Assembly: GCA_026986005.1 (NCBI GenBank) | Contig: JALSPK010000011.1 | Span: forward strand, 1 to 61,811 | Length of the DNA stretch: 61,811 nt | From: Saprospiraceae bacterium | Lineage (GTDB): Bacteria; Bacteroidota; Bacteroidia; Chitinophagales; Saprospiraceae | Reading direction: 5' to 3' | Shown: piece by piece, positions 27,672 to 36,798 of the stretch | Layout of the letters: the number at the start of each line of letters is the position of its first letter | Numbering within the stretch: the stretch's first letter is position 1 | The notes under the pieces: generated by a model | What the model saw: the letters and a program-made list of their open reading frames with translations, nothing else | Told to the model about the DNA's origin: nothing | Databases searched by the model: none | Position numbers and translations under genes: made by a program

Positions 27672-30600
27672 CTACTGCACTATTAGTTTTTTGTAATACT
27701 CTTTGCTTTTAATATTCATTTTCAAGAAATATACCCCTTTAGTTAATGATTCAATGCTAATTCGTTCATTTTTACCCGAGCCAGGAATAATTTTATCCAT
27801 AACACTCACTCCATGTATATTGACAATACTCATTGAGATATCGCCTAATTGTTTATCAATCTTTTTTATTATTATATAATCTTTTGCAGGAACAGGGTAC
27901 ACACTTAAAAGCGAACCAAAGCTTATCGTATCCTTTTCAAAAACAGATGAACTCTTGACAGCGATAAAACTCAATTCATCACAATCTATTGCACTTCCAT
28001 ACTTGTTATATGCTTGAATATTTACATAAATACGTTTTCCAACCGGTAATTCTCCAGCATCGTAACTATTATTACTTACATCTACATTATCAGCAATATC
28101 AACCCCCTTGCTTGTAGTCCCAACAGACACTCGATATCCCTCAGCACCATCTACTCCCATCCAGCTAATAGGTGAATTGTAAGAAAGTGAATCTCCTCCT
28201 AATAAAAATGCAAACCCATCACTACATCCGGGTAGTTTATTACAATTGCCAATATCATTGCTGCAAAAAGAATGAAAATCCCCATTATTTGGTAATCCCG
28301 AGTTTCCCGAAAAATTAATTACTGCATTTTGAGTACACAATTTTTTAAGATTATTGTCAAAACATCCACTCAGGTTATTATCATTTATGTAAAGTATTCC
28401 CCATTGTTTGTTGCCAAATTCTTTTGGGATACTTCCCTCAAACTGATTATAACCCAAAAGCAAAATGTACAAGTCTTTCATACTTGCAAGCCTTTTGGAC
28501 AGCTTACCTGATAATTTGTTATTTTCTGCATTGAAACTATACAGATTTTTTAGAAAATAAAACTGGTAAGGAAACTTTCCTGAGAAATTATTATCGGATA
28601 TATCAATAAGCCAAGCTGATTTCAAAGAGTTAAAAGAAGATGGAATTTTACCGGTAAACTCATTTTTATTAATTAATAATTGTGCCATACCATTCCATTT
28701 ACTTAAATCACCTGAAATTTCTCCTGCAAACTTATTCATACTAATATTCAAATATGTTAATTTCAGTTCTGCCAAAACTTTTGGAAAATCACCATTAAAT
28801 TCATTTTTAGACAAATCAACCTCTTTAAGCTTGTTCAGTTTTGAAAAGCTACCGGGCAAATCCCCTTTTAATTTATTGCCTGCCAAATACAGGAATTTTA
28901 AGCTTACCAAATCACCAATCGTACTATCCAAAGTTCCTACCAGATTATTACCCAAGCCAGATCCGGAAATTTTGCCATCAAATACACCATCAAAATCCAA
29001 AGTAGTCACTCTTCCATCTTCATCCAATTCTACACCGTACCAATTTGAGAGATCACAATCTGTCGTGTCCCATTTTACTGTCCAATTATCACCTCCTGTT
29101 GCCTTATAGAACCTTATAAGTGCCAACTTATCGTCATATGCACAACCGACTATAAAGCTATTATCGATACAGTTTGTAGCCTGTCCAAAACTATTATAAG
29201 GCGTAACCGAAACAAATACTTTTCCTTCAAAACCTATATCATTCCATGTATACTCCAAAACATTTCCAACATCTAAGCTATCTAAAATATCATTTTCCCC
29301 CCTTTGGCTTCCGATACTGATAATATATCCTTCAGCTTTTTCAGATGAATTCCATTTTAGTGTAACACTATCAGCAACTACTCTTTTGTCATTTTCAGGA
29401 TATGTTAAAGTTGTACAAAACGGCAAATCGTAATTAAAATCAAAAAGGTTTGTTTCCCAAAAGCCTCTTCCATAACTCGCAGCTATCAACTTTCCAAAAT
29501 TAGCATTTACTTCAAGTTCACCAACACGTACCGGAGGCATCCCTTCATTAAATGGAATCCAATCTGACATAGTATTGTCAGTATAGAAAACACCAACAAA
29601 TGTTCCTAAATATATACTTTCAATACTATTGTTTTGAATAGCTATAGTCGTTTTAGGCACATTAGGCAATGTCCCATTAATATTAATCCAAGTACTTCCT
29701 CCATCTGTGCTTTTAAAAATATTGTTTCTCGAAGCAACAAAAACAATATCAGGATCTTTAGGACTTACTGCGATATCTCTTATAAAATCATTCTTTGGAT
29801 TTTTGATCTTCTCCCATTCATTGCCGCCATCTACGGTTTTAAACATATTTTCATAAGCACTCACGTAAACCACATCATCATCAGAGGGAGCTATTTCTAT
29901 TTGCCTGATTGTTTCGCCTTCTTCAATCCTATTAGATACTTTATCCCAACTTTCTCCTTTGTCATAAGATTTCCACATGCTTTCAAAACCGGCGTATAGT
30001 ATATTTGGATTCACAGGATCAATTGCTATAGGTGTCACCCAAGCACCTTTTTCATTTGTTGTATTTTCATTTAGAATATCATAAAAATTACTACCTCTAT
30101 TTACTGATTTCCTAATATTTCCCAATTGATAACTTGCGTACATAATATTTGGATTAGTAGGATCAATCCCACAATCCATTCCATCGCCGCCCATTACTCT
30201 ATTCCACTTCCCTTCGTTGAGCAAATGAGTACCATTATCTTGTGATCCACCGATTATCAAATGTTCGACACTAGTAGAAGAGCCCATTTTGTAATACTGA
30301 GTTATAGAAAGATTGTCATTAAGAGCCTCCCAATATTTAGCCTTATTTGTAGACTTATACACTCCTCCGTCACAACCTACAAACAAATTATTAGTCCCCG
30401 GTTGAAATCCGATATAATGGTGGTCTACATGAAAATGGTCGTTATTGTTTGGATTTGACCAATTAGTTGATTGTACCCAATTTTTTCCGCCATCAATGGA
30501 TCTAAACAACCTCACTCCTCCAGCGAATAGTTCATTTGGATTGTCAGGAGAAACTGTAAATGTCCAATCATACCATGATTGCGAACCCAACTCCGGGGGG

Positions 30601-31688
30601 TTATCAATTTGCAATTCGGAAAATGTATCTCCACTATCTTCCGACTTATAGATACCGATAAAATCCTGGCCATCCCAACCTGTTTTATTTTCACCTGCTG
30701 ACAAAAAAACAAGGTTTGGAAAATCTTCGCATACTGCGATTGCAGCCCTATTCACCTCTATAGGCATGTCTTGGATTTTGAATTGCTCAAAATCAACTCC
30801 TCCGTTTTTTGAGCGGTAAAACAATAAATAATCGGATTTTGATACTGTATTAGTAGCATATATCACATTGAAATCTCCCGGTTTTGTTTTCATATCTTTT
30901 ACATTTACCCCCGAAAGGATATTCTGCCATGTATTTCCACCGTCAATTGTCTTGAAGATCCCGGAAGTTGTAGATGCATAAAGTTGGGTGCCATCATTTG
31001 GATTAATCAATAATTCTGTAATTCTATATACATCAGGAAATCCGGTTTTATCCCATGTCTTGCCACCATCCATAGATTTAAAGACACCATATGTATATGT
31101 ATCACCTGCATCTCTATCTCCAGTAGCCACATAAACGATATCAGAATTATTATAATCAACTTCAACGTCAGAAATTCCCATCATACGATAATCATCGCTT
31201 ATAGCATTCCACTTCTCTCCTCCATCAGTAGATTTCCATAATCCTCCTGATGCTGCTCCTAGCCACAACACATTGACATCATTGTGATCATAACCTACGA
31301 CATTCACACGGCCTATACCGTATCGTGAAATAAATCCAAACGGACCTAGTTGTTCCCAATTGGCTTCTGATGAACGGTAAAAATTTTTAGCAACTTTTTG
31401 TTGGTATCTTACATACTCCGAAGCAACTTTTTTATAGTCAAAGTAACCGTTCTTATCTATAATCGGCTCCATCATATACTCCCATCTTTTGAAAATCTTG
31501 TAGCCATCATCTTTTATATATCCAACATCAGCCCACCTTTCATTAAATTTTGCCTGTATCTCCTTGAAGCTATAGCTAGGATCAGACATCATATCTTCCC
31601 ATGAAATATCCGGGGTAACTGATTGTCCGGATGAGATACTATAATAAAATAAAGAAATGAAAAATAAAAATATAAATCTTTTAATCAT
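27672..31688 (-). CDS. Giant secreted BNR/sortilin-repeat and leucine-rich-repeat protein with T9SS sorting domain
   Basis: 1338 residues. Signal peptide (~1-21, FLFFISLFYYSISSGQS). Residues ~80-740 form beta-propeller blades of the BNR/VPS10 type, with repeated Asp-box motifs (STDGGEKW, SMDGGKTW, TIDGGNTW, SIDGGKNW, STDGGSTW). An FN3-like region follows (~755-850), then a plant-type LRR block starting ALIRFYKATGGDNWT (~862) with GDLPGSFSKLNKLKEVDLSK-type repeats to ~1130. A second FN3-like stretch leads to a C-terminal type A sorting domain (~1262-1338; VYPVPAKDYIIIKK to LTKGVYFLKM). Probably exported by type IX secretion and cell-surface attached or released. Binding or glycan role is inference. 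Confidence 0.9.
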   Translation of the reverse strand: MIKRFIFLFFISLFYYSISSGQSVTPDISWEDMMSDPSYSFKEIQAKFNERWADVGYIKDDGYKIFKRWEYMMEPIIDKNGYFDYKKVASEYVRYQQKVAKNFYRSSEANWEQLGPFGFISRYGIGRVNVVGYDHNDVNVLWLGAASGGLWKSTDGGEKWNAISDDYRMMGISDVEVDYNNSDIVYVATGDRDAGDTYTYGVFKSMDGGKTWDKTGFPDVYRITELLINPNDGTQLYASTTSGIFKTIDGGNTWQNILSGVNVKDMKTKPGDFNVIYATNTVSKSDYLLFYRSKNGGVDFEQFKIQDMPIEVNRAAIAVCEDFPNLVFLSAGENKTGWDGQDFIGIYKSEDSGDTFSELQIDNPPELGSQSWYDWTFTVSPDNPNELFAGGVRLFRSIDGGKNWVQSTNWSNPNNNDHFHVDHHYIGFQPGTNNLFVGCDGGVYKSTNKAKYWEALNDNLSITQYYKMGSSTSVEHLIIGGSQDNGTHLLNEGKWNRVMGGDGMDCGIDPTNPNIMYASYQLGNIRKSVNRGSNFYDILNENTTNEKGAWVTPIAIDPVNPNILYAGFESMWKSYDKGESWDKVSNRIEEGETIRQIEIAPSDDDVVYVSAYENMFKTVDGGNEWEKIKNPKNDFIRDIAVSPKDPDIVFVASRNNIFKSTDGGSTWININGTLPNVPKTTIAIQNNSIESIYLGTFVGVFYTDNTMSDWIPFNEGMPPVRVGELEVNANFGKLIAASYGRGFWETNLFDFNYDLPFCTTLTYPENDKRVVADSVTLKWNSSEKAEGYIISIGSQRGENDILDSLDVGNVLEYTWNDIGFEGKVFVSVTPYNSFGQATNCIDNSFIVGCAYDDKLALIRFYKATGGDNWTVKWDTTDCDLSNWYGVELDEDGRVTTLDFDGVFDGKISGSGLGNNLVGTLDSTIGDLVSLKFLYLAGNKLKGDLPGSFSKLNKLKEVDLSKNEFNGDFPKVLAELKLTYLNISMNKFAGEISGDLSKWNGMAQLLINKNEFTGKIPSSFNSLKSAWLIDISDNNFSGKFPYQFYFLKNLYSFNAENNKLSGKLSKRLASMKDLYILLLGYNQFEGSIPKEFGNKQWGILYINDNNLSGCFDNNLKKLCTQNAVINFSGNSGLPNNGDFHSFCSNDIGNCNKLPGCSDGFAFLLGGDSLSYNSPISWMGVDGAEGYRVSVGTTSKGVDIADNVDVSNNSYDAGELPVGKRIYVNIQAYNKYGSAIDCDELSFIAVKSSSVFEKDTISFGSLLSVYPVPAKDYIIIKKIDKQLGDISMSIVNIHGVSVMDKIIPGSGKNERISIESLTKGVYFLKMNIKSKEYYKKLIVQ

Positions 31689-31803
31689 GTTAAAGTTTTT
31701 AATAGAAAATAAAAATAATCTTCAAAAATAATAAAAAAACGATACAAACCAAGAATTCAAAGGATCATATACCACCCTATTATATTGTAAACGACAAATT
31801 ATG

Positions 31804-32142
31804 CTAAATGTATTTAAGAAAAGACCAAAACTTTTTACCATTGTTGTAATTTAGATTGTTTTCATTAGCATAAGCTTCCTTTTCAAATGAAATATTAACA
31901 TAGGCTTGAAATCTAGATCCTGTTTTGAGATATCTAATAAAAAATTCTATAAGATACCAAAGATAAAAAGGTAACACTAGCAATTCCAGTTGTTGTCTTA
32001 TGTGTATCATCTCGTGATTTACCAATATTTTATCCTCCTTTAAACGCTGGTCAGATAGCAAAATAAAGGGGAAAATTGTAATTGCTCGGGCAAAATTCAT
32101 TGTAAAAACTTTGACTAAAACCCTACTTGAAACTATTATCAT
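31804..32142 (-). CDS. Small membrane-associated HExxH metalloprotease-like protein
   Basis: 112 residues. HEMIH at 43-47 (ILVNHEMIHIRQQLELL) is a zinc metalloprotease motif like that of M56/BlaR1-type peptidases. It is followed by a hydrophobic helix (LELLVLPFYLWYLIEFFIRYL) and FEKEAYANE, whose glutamates could supply the third ligand. I have seen similar compact proteins in other Bacteroidota but know no function. Start could also be the internal Met15. It is a lone gene between the giant surface protein and scpB. Confidence 0.7.
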   Translation of the reverse strand: MIIVSSRVLVKVFTMNFARAITIFPFILLSDQRLKEDKILVNHEMIHIRQQLELLVLPFYLWYLIEFFIRYLKTGSRFQAYVNISFEKEAYANENNLNYNNGKKFWSFLKYI

Positions 32143-32353
32143 ACAATTATAAATATTAATTGTGCATAAAATCTGTAATTTACATCAAAATCTATAAATT
32201 TGTATAAAATACTAATATAAATAATTGTGTTCCCTGCTATTTTATAGTGATGGCTACATTTTAAATCCAAACTGTTAATTTTTAAAAAGCTAAAAACAAA
32301 AATGCTTTTAGATTAAGTTTTAAAACAATCTTAATAAAAGATTGAAGAAAGAA
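32143..32353. other. Intergenic region upstream of the metalloprotease-like gene and scpB
   Basis: Divergent promoter region of roughly 210 bp, AT-rich. Apart from the scpB promoter that follows it, I see nothing distinctive. Confidence 0.4.
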
Positions 32354-32383
32354 TTGCTAACCAATAGCTTTTCCTTATATTTG
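32354..32383 (+). promoter_or_regulatory. Promoter of scpB
   Basis: TTG, a 19-base spacer and TATATTTG match the primary sigma consensus. The start would be near 32390, leaving a leader of only ~14 nt before the GTG start. Confidence 0.65.
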
Positions 32384-32403
32384 CAACACCTAAAATAATT
32401 ATT

Positions 32404-32967
32404 GTGACAAAATTACACAGATATATAGAAAGTTTGATTTTTGCTTCTGACAATTCAATCTCAAAAGATGAGATAGAATACGTTATTAATAAATCGTTTG
32501 ATACTTCATTAAAACCGGAAGAATTGGATATCATAATTGATGATTTAATTAATAAATACAAGTCAGATGATTATAGTTTTGAAATAATTGAAATTTCCAA
32601 TGGGTACTCCTTTATGACAAAAGGAGCATATCATAATATCGTTGGAGAATACCTAAAGGCTTTGACAACTAAAAGGCTATCTAAAGCAGCATTGGAAACA
32701 CTCGCTATTATAGCCTATAAGCAACCTATATCAAAACCGGAAATGGAACAAATAAGGGGTGTCAACTGTGACTATACTGTTCAAAAACTCTTGGACAAGG
32801 GGCTGATTGAGATCCAAGGCAGAGATGATGGACCCGGAAGAGCATTAATATATCAAACATCAAAAAAATTCATGGATTATTTTGGAATAAAAAACATGAA
32901 AGACTTACCGGGACTTAAAGACTTTGAAAAACAAGAAAATATGGTAGGAATTATTGAAGAAGAGTAA
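32404..32967 (+). CDS. scpB: Segregation and condensation protein B
   Basis: 187 residues with a GTG start. ScpB dimers form the kite subunit of the Smc-ScpA-ScpB condensin complex. Two winged-helix domains are visible: residues ~3-80 (LHRYIESLIFASDNSISKDEIEYVIN) and ~85-165 (LKALTTKRLSKAALETLAIIAYKQPISKPEMEQIRGVNCDYTVQKLLDKGLIEIQGRDDGPGRALIYQTSKKFMDYFG), the latter being the family signature. scpA is not in the window. Confidence 0.93.
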   Translation: MTKLHRYIESLIFASDNSISKDEIEYVINKSFDTSLKPEELDIIIDDLINKYKSDDYSFEIIEISNGYSFMTKGAYHNIVGEYLKALTTKRLSKAALETLAIIAYKQPISKPEMEQIRGVNCDYTVQKLLDKGLIEIQGRDDGPGRALIYQTSKKFMDYFGIKNMKDLPGLKDFEKQENMVGIIEEE

Positions 32968-33010
32968 TATTACAGGATTATTAATCGTTAGCTAATTATA
33001 AATATATCCA

Positions 33011-33919
33011 ATGAAGAAAATCCAAATAGTTTTTACCGGCATTATTGCGTCACTACTTGTAGTATTTTTAATATCAAGTACAAAAATCATAGACACAATC
33101 AATCTGAGGTCAACCATCAATCCATTGCCACAAGTAGTAAAGGCTCCAATAAAGAAAAAAGCATATACTTTTGCAGGTGAAAAAATACCTATTGAGGACA
33201 ACGATATATGGGAGAGATTGGACAGGGAACTAATGGTTAATTCTTATTATCATAGCTCTACAATCCAAAACATAAAACTATCCAGCAGGTTTTTTCCCGT
33301 TATAGAAAAGATTTTGAAAAAAAACAATGTGCCTGATGATTTCAAGTATTTGGCGGTTGCAGAGAGTGGATTGAGAAATGTAGTTTCACCTGCTGGAGCC
33401 TCAGGCTACTGGCAATTTATGAAGTCAGTAGGCAAAGAAAATGGTCTTGAGATTTACGATGAAGTAGATGAAAGGTATGATATCGAAAAATCTACAGAAG
33501 CTGCTTGCAAATATCTTAACAAGCTTAAATCAAAATACGGTTCATGGTCTTCTGCTGCTGCAGCCTACAATCTAGGAGCAAAAAAATACTCACAGGCATT
33601 AGACAGAGAAAAAGAAAACAATTATTTCAACCTCAACCTCAATCAGGAAACTATGAGATACCTGTACAGAATAGCAGCACTGAAAGAAATAATTTCCAAT
33701 CCCAATGATTACGGTTTTTACATAGACCAAAACGAAAAATATTCACCATTAAATAATTATTTTACAGTAAAAATTACAAAAACAATTCCAAGTTTAGGAG
33801 ATTTTGCTCACAAACACGGGATAACTTATCGCAGGTTGAAGCAATATAATCCATGGCTAAGATCATATAAGCTCACTGTTAAAAACAATATATATTTCAT
33901 AAAAATCCCAAAGGGATGA
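33011..33919 (+). CDS. MltD-like lytic transglycosylase
   Basis: 302 residues. N-terminal membrane anchor or signal (IVFTGIIASLLVVFLISS). The SLT domain covers ~95-220, with catalytic Glu in YLAVAESGLRNVVSPAGASGYWQFM and the partner motif AAAYNLGAKKYSQAL. The C-terminal ~50 residues (TVKITKTIPSLGDFAHKHGITYRRLKQYNPWLRSYKL) look like one LysM-type peptidoglycan-binding motif. It cleaves glycan strands by forming 1,6-anhydro ends. Follows scpB by 43 bp. Confidence 0.9.
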   Translation: MKKIQIVFTGIIASLLVVFLISSTKIIDTINLRSTINPLPQVVKAPIKKKAYTFAGEKIPIEDNDIWERLDRELMVNSYYHSSTIQNIKLSSRFFPVIEKILKKNNVPDDFKYLAVAESGLRNVVSPAGASGYWQFMKSVGKENGLEIYDEVDERYDIEKSTEAACKYLNKLKSKYGSWSSAAAAYNLGAKKYSQALDREKENNYFNLNLNQETMRYLYRIAALKEIISNPNDYGFYIDQNEKYSPLNNYFTVKITKTIPSLGDFAHKHGITYRRLKQYNPWLRSYKLTVKNNIYFIKIPKG

Positions 33920-34005
33920 TTGTATTTATTTTAATCTAAAACTACATCAGTAATGTAATAAGACAGTACTACAACGGTCTTTTTTAGTGCCTGCAAATAA
34001 AGTAA

Positions 34006-34923
34006 TTAATTTACTTTAAACGTAATATCACCTTCCTCTAAAAATCTAATTATTTGTTTTGCTGCCGCCACTCCGGCATTTATATTGGCTTCTTTGGTTT
34101 GAGCTCCCATCTTTTTAGGTGTAAAAAACACTCTTTCCTTAAACCTATGTTCGAAATCTTCTCGTCTATCAGGTGGAATGTCTGAGATATACTTTATATC
34201 TTCTCTTTCTTCCAACAATTTCAGCAATCCTTCTTCATCTATAACTTCTTTTCGAGCTGTATTTACTAATGTGCCACCAATCGGCATATTTTTTAGAAGT
34301 TCATAATTGATTGATTTAACCGTATGTTTATTTGCCGGAATATGCAAAGAGATATAATCGCATTTACTGTACAATTCCTCAACAGTATCAATGGCATCCA
34401 CCCCCTCACTTTCAATACTTGCATTAGACACAAAAGGATCATAAGCAAATACATCCATACCAAATCCTTTGGATATTCTTGCCACATTTTGTCCTACGTT
34501 GCCATAAGCGTGTATCCCAATCTTTTTATCTTTTAATTCTGTTCCTGCCTTTGCTTGAAATTTATTTCTTGCAAGATACACCATCATCCCCAATGCCAAC
34601 TCAGCTACAGCATTGGAATTTTGCCCCGGAGTATTCATTACCACTACATCTTTTGCTCTTGCCGAATCAAGGTCGACATTGTCATATCCTGCCCCTGCTC
34701 TGACCACAATTTTCAAATTATTTGCAGCGTTAAGAACTTCATTTGTTATTTTATCGCTACGTATTATCAAAGCATCTACATCTCTAACTGCTTCAAGCAA
34801 TTGATTAACCGATTCATATTTTTCCAAAAGCAAGAATTCATAGCCTTTGTCTTCAACGATTGATTTTATTTTGTTTATCGCTGCCAGAGCAAAAGGTTTA
34901 ACAGTTGCAACTAATATTTTCAT
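34006..34923 (-). CDS. serA: D-3-phosphoglycerate dehydrogenase, short form
   Basis: 305 residues, lacking the C-terminal ACT regulatory domain of longer SerA. It oxidises 3-phosphoglycerate to phosphohydroxypyruvate with NAD. Signatures: ADALIIRSDK-like N-terminus (DVDALIIRSDKITNE), RAGAGYDNVDLDSA, the NAD motif IGIHAYGNVGQNVA, VNTARKEVIDEEGL and the catalytic region around SDIPPDRREDFEHRF. Transcribed after serC with 32 bp between them, forming the serine pathway operon. Confidence 0.9.
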   Translation of the reverse strand: MKILVATVKPFALAAINKIKSIVEDKGYEFLLLEKYESVNQLLEAVRDVDALIIRSDKITNEVLNAANNLKIVVRAGAGYDNVDLDSARAKDVVVMNTPGQNSNAVAELALGMMVYLARNKFQAKAGTELKDKKIGIHAYGNVGQNVARISKGFGMDVFAYDPFVSNASIESEGVDAIDTVEELYSKCDYISLHIPANKHTVKSINYELLKNMPIGGTLVNTARKEVIDEEGLLKLLEEREDIKYISDIPPDRREDFEHRFKERVFFTPKKMGAQTKEANINAGVAAAKQIIRFLEEGDITFKVN

Positions 34924-34955
34924 TTTTATACTTTTTAACTATTTTATCAAAATAC

Positions 34956-36026
34956 CTAAACATTTTTTTCGTAATCCTGCATAGCTTTCACAAGCGCATC
35001 AACACTTGCTCTAGGTAAAGCATTGTACGTACTTGCTCTAAACCCACCTACAGAACGATGCCCTTTGATACCAACAATATTTCGTTCAGCTGATAAAGTC
35101 AAGAATCCGGAATCCAAGTCTTTATACTCATCATTCATCACAAACGTTATATTCATAAGAGATCTATCCTTTGGATTTGCTACTCCGGGCTTAAATAATT
35201 TATTTCTATCAATTTCATCATAGAGCAAAGCAGCTTTTTCTTCATTCATTTTCTGCATTACCTCTACACCTCCCAGCTCCTTCAACCATTTAAGAGTCTG
35301 CAAAGTTGCAAAAATAGGTAATACAGGCGGAGTATTAAACATTGAACCCTTTGCTATATGCGTACGATAATCTATCATCGTAGGGATAGCTCTGTCAACT
35401 TTTCCTAAAATATCTTCTTTAACAATAACAAAAGTTACTCCTGCAGGCCCAAGGTTCTTTTGAGCACCACCATAGATAATAGAGTATTTAGACACATCTA
35501 CCGGTCTTGAAAGAATATCTGATGACATGTCAGCCACTAGAGAAACACCAAAGTCAAAATCCTCTTTAATCTGTGTGCCGGCAATTGTATTATTGGTAGT
35601 GATATGCATGTAATCCACATCTGTAGGCACTTCGTATCCGGTTGGGATATAACTGAATTTCTTGTCCGCAGAAGAAGCGACTTCCACTACATCTCCAAAA
35701 AGCTTTGCTTCTTTGATCGCTTTATTTGACCACGTTCCGGTATTGAGATAGGCTGCTTTTGATTGCAAAAGATTGAAAGGAATCATGTAAAACTGAGAAC
35801 TGGCTCCCCCTCCCAAAAACAATACGTGATATCCTTCAGGTATACCCAATAATTCCTTAAATAATCCCTGTGCATCATCCATCACACTCTGAAATTCTTT
35901 ACTCCTATGTGAAATACTCATAAGAGAAACTCCACTACCATATAAATCATCAATTGCTTCTTTGGTCTTATCAAAAACCACATCAGGTAAAATCGACGGT
36001 CCTGCAAAAAAATTATGTTTTTTCAT
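34956..36026 (-). CDS. serC: Phosphoserine aminotransferase
   Basis: 356 residues. PLP enzyme converting 3-phosphohydroxypyruvate and glutamate to phosphoserine. Signatures: [79 protein letters not shown] (PLP Lys in AQKN) and the C-terminal [17 protein letters not shown]. First gene of the serC-serA operon. Confidence 0.94.
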   Translation of the reverse strand: MKKHNFFAGPSILPDVVFDKTKEAIDDLYGSGVSLMSISHRSKEFQSVMDDAQGLFKELLGIPEGYHVLFLGGGASSQFYMIPFNLLQSKAAYLNTGTWSNKAIKEAKLFGDVVEVASSADKKFSYIPTGYEVPTDVDYMHITTNNTIAGTQIKEDFDFGVSLVADMSSDILSRPVDVSKYSIIYGGAQKNLGPAGVTFVIVKEDILGKVDRAIPTMIDYRTHIAKGSMFNTPPVLPIFATLQTLKWLKELGGVEVMQKMNEEKAALLYDEIDRNKLFKPGVANPKDRSLMNITFVMNDEYKDLDSGFLTLSAERNIVGIKGHRSVGGFRASTYNALPRASVDALVKAMQDYEKNV

Positions 36027-36068
36027 TCATTAAAACTTTTATTCAGAAAATAATAACAATAATATACT

Positions 36069-36130
36069 TAATATCCGTCCATAAAGTCATTAAAAATTGA
36101 TAATCAAGCACTTTATAGACACACGCTAAA
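36069..36130. repeat. Dispersed palindromic repeat family, copy D (short copy, inverted orientation)
   Basis: About 62 bp. One arm reads TAATATCCGTCCATAAAGTC-ATTAAAAATT; the other, on the opposite strand, TTAGCGTGTGTCTATAAAGT-GCTTGATTATC. The arms nearly abut. Orientation is reversed relative to copies B and C. Confidence 0.65.
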
Positions 36131-36798
36131 AACATTCATAATACAAAAAATAAATATTCAATCATCACTTTTTACTAAATTTTGATCAAATTTCAAATTG
36201 TTATTTATATAATAACAATTTCAAGATACATTTAAATACCGCTATTTAACTGCCTCAATTACTATTTTGTCCAAAATTAAGAAAGAAAATGCAATACTAC
36301 CAAATAATAGCAAATAATATTCTGTATTTATAATAATTCTGCATTTCATAAGTAAAAAAACCCTCAGCCGTCACTTTACACTAAAAGTATACCACTAATA
36401 ATCATCAAAAGTCTACCACTAATTCCCAATCTGGACTCTTCACTCCTCCAAGGCAAAAGGATTTCCCTTCCTCTTGCTGTAAAATTCCACCACTGGAGGG
36501 GACAAGGAGGTGAAATGTTTCGATCTGCAATCCCCGGCTTTTTGCCGGAGTTGAATTGACTTGGACTTTAAGCCCGGGACTGTTAAGTTACACATACAAG
36601 ACTATATCGTCTCCAATGCAAGATCGGGGGATTTGTTTTTGTCGCAAATAAATTTATTAAATCATAATAATTTTATTTTTTCTTTTGCGTTACTATGTAA
36701 TCTAAAAAGTATGTACTAGTAAACAACGCAAATTTGGAAATTCCTGTTTTCTTTTGGGCATTAAATAGATAAATAAATAAATAAACAAAATATAATCA
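36131..36798. other. Gene-free stretch with a GC-richer mosaic core
   Basis: The whole gap between serC and the beta-helix lipoprotein spans 772 bp. Positions ~36355-36640 are visibly richer in GC than the flanks and contain CCGGC-TTTTT-GCCGG (about 36536-36550), a direct pair of TACCACTAAT (24 bp apart) and stretches such as CCACTGGAGGGGACAAGGAG. No protein frame or tRNA is apparent. It looks like a remnant of repetitive or acquired DNA. Confidence 0.5.
36764..36785 (+). repeat. AAAT tetranucleotide microsatellite upstream of the lipoprotein gene
   Basis: About four to five copies of AAAT/TAAA in the leader, ending roughly 14 bases before the ATG at 36799. Slippage here could alter the leader length; this is speculation. 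Confidence 0.5.

Noticed and set aside
36400-36640. tRNA, tmRNA or CRISPR array in the GC-richer gap
   Set aside because: No cloverleaf, no TTCRA arm, no CCA end and no regularly spaced repeats; only a pair of 10-bp repeats.
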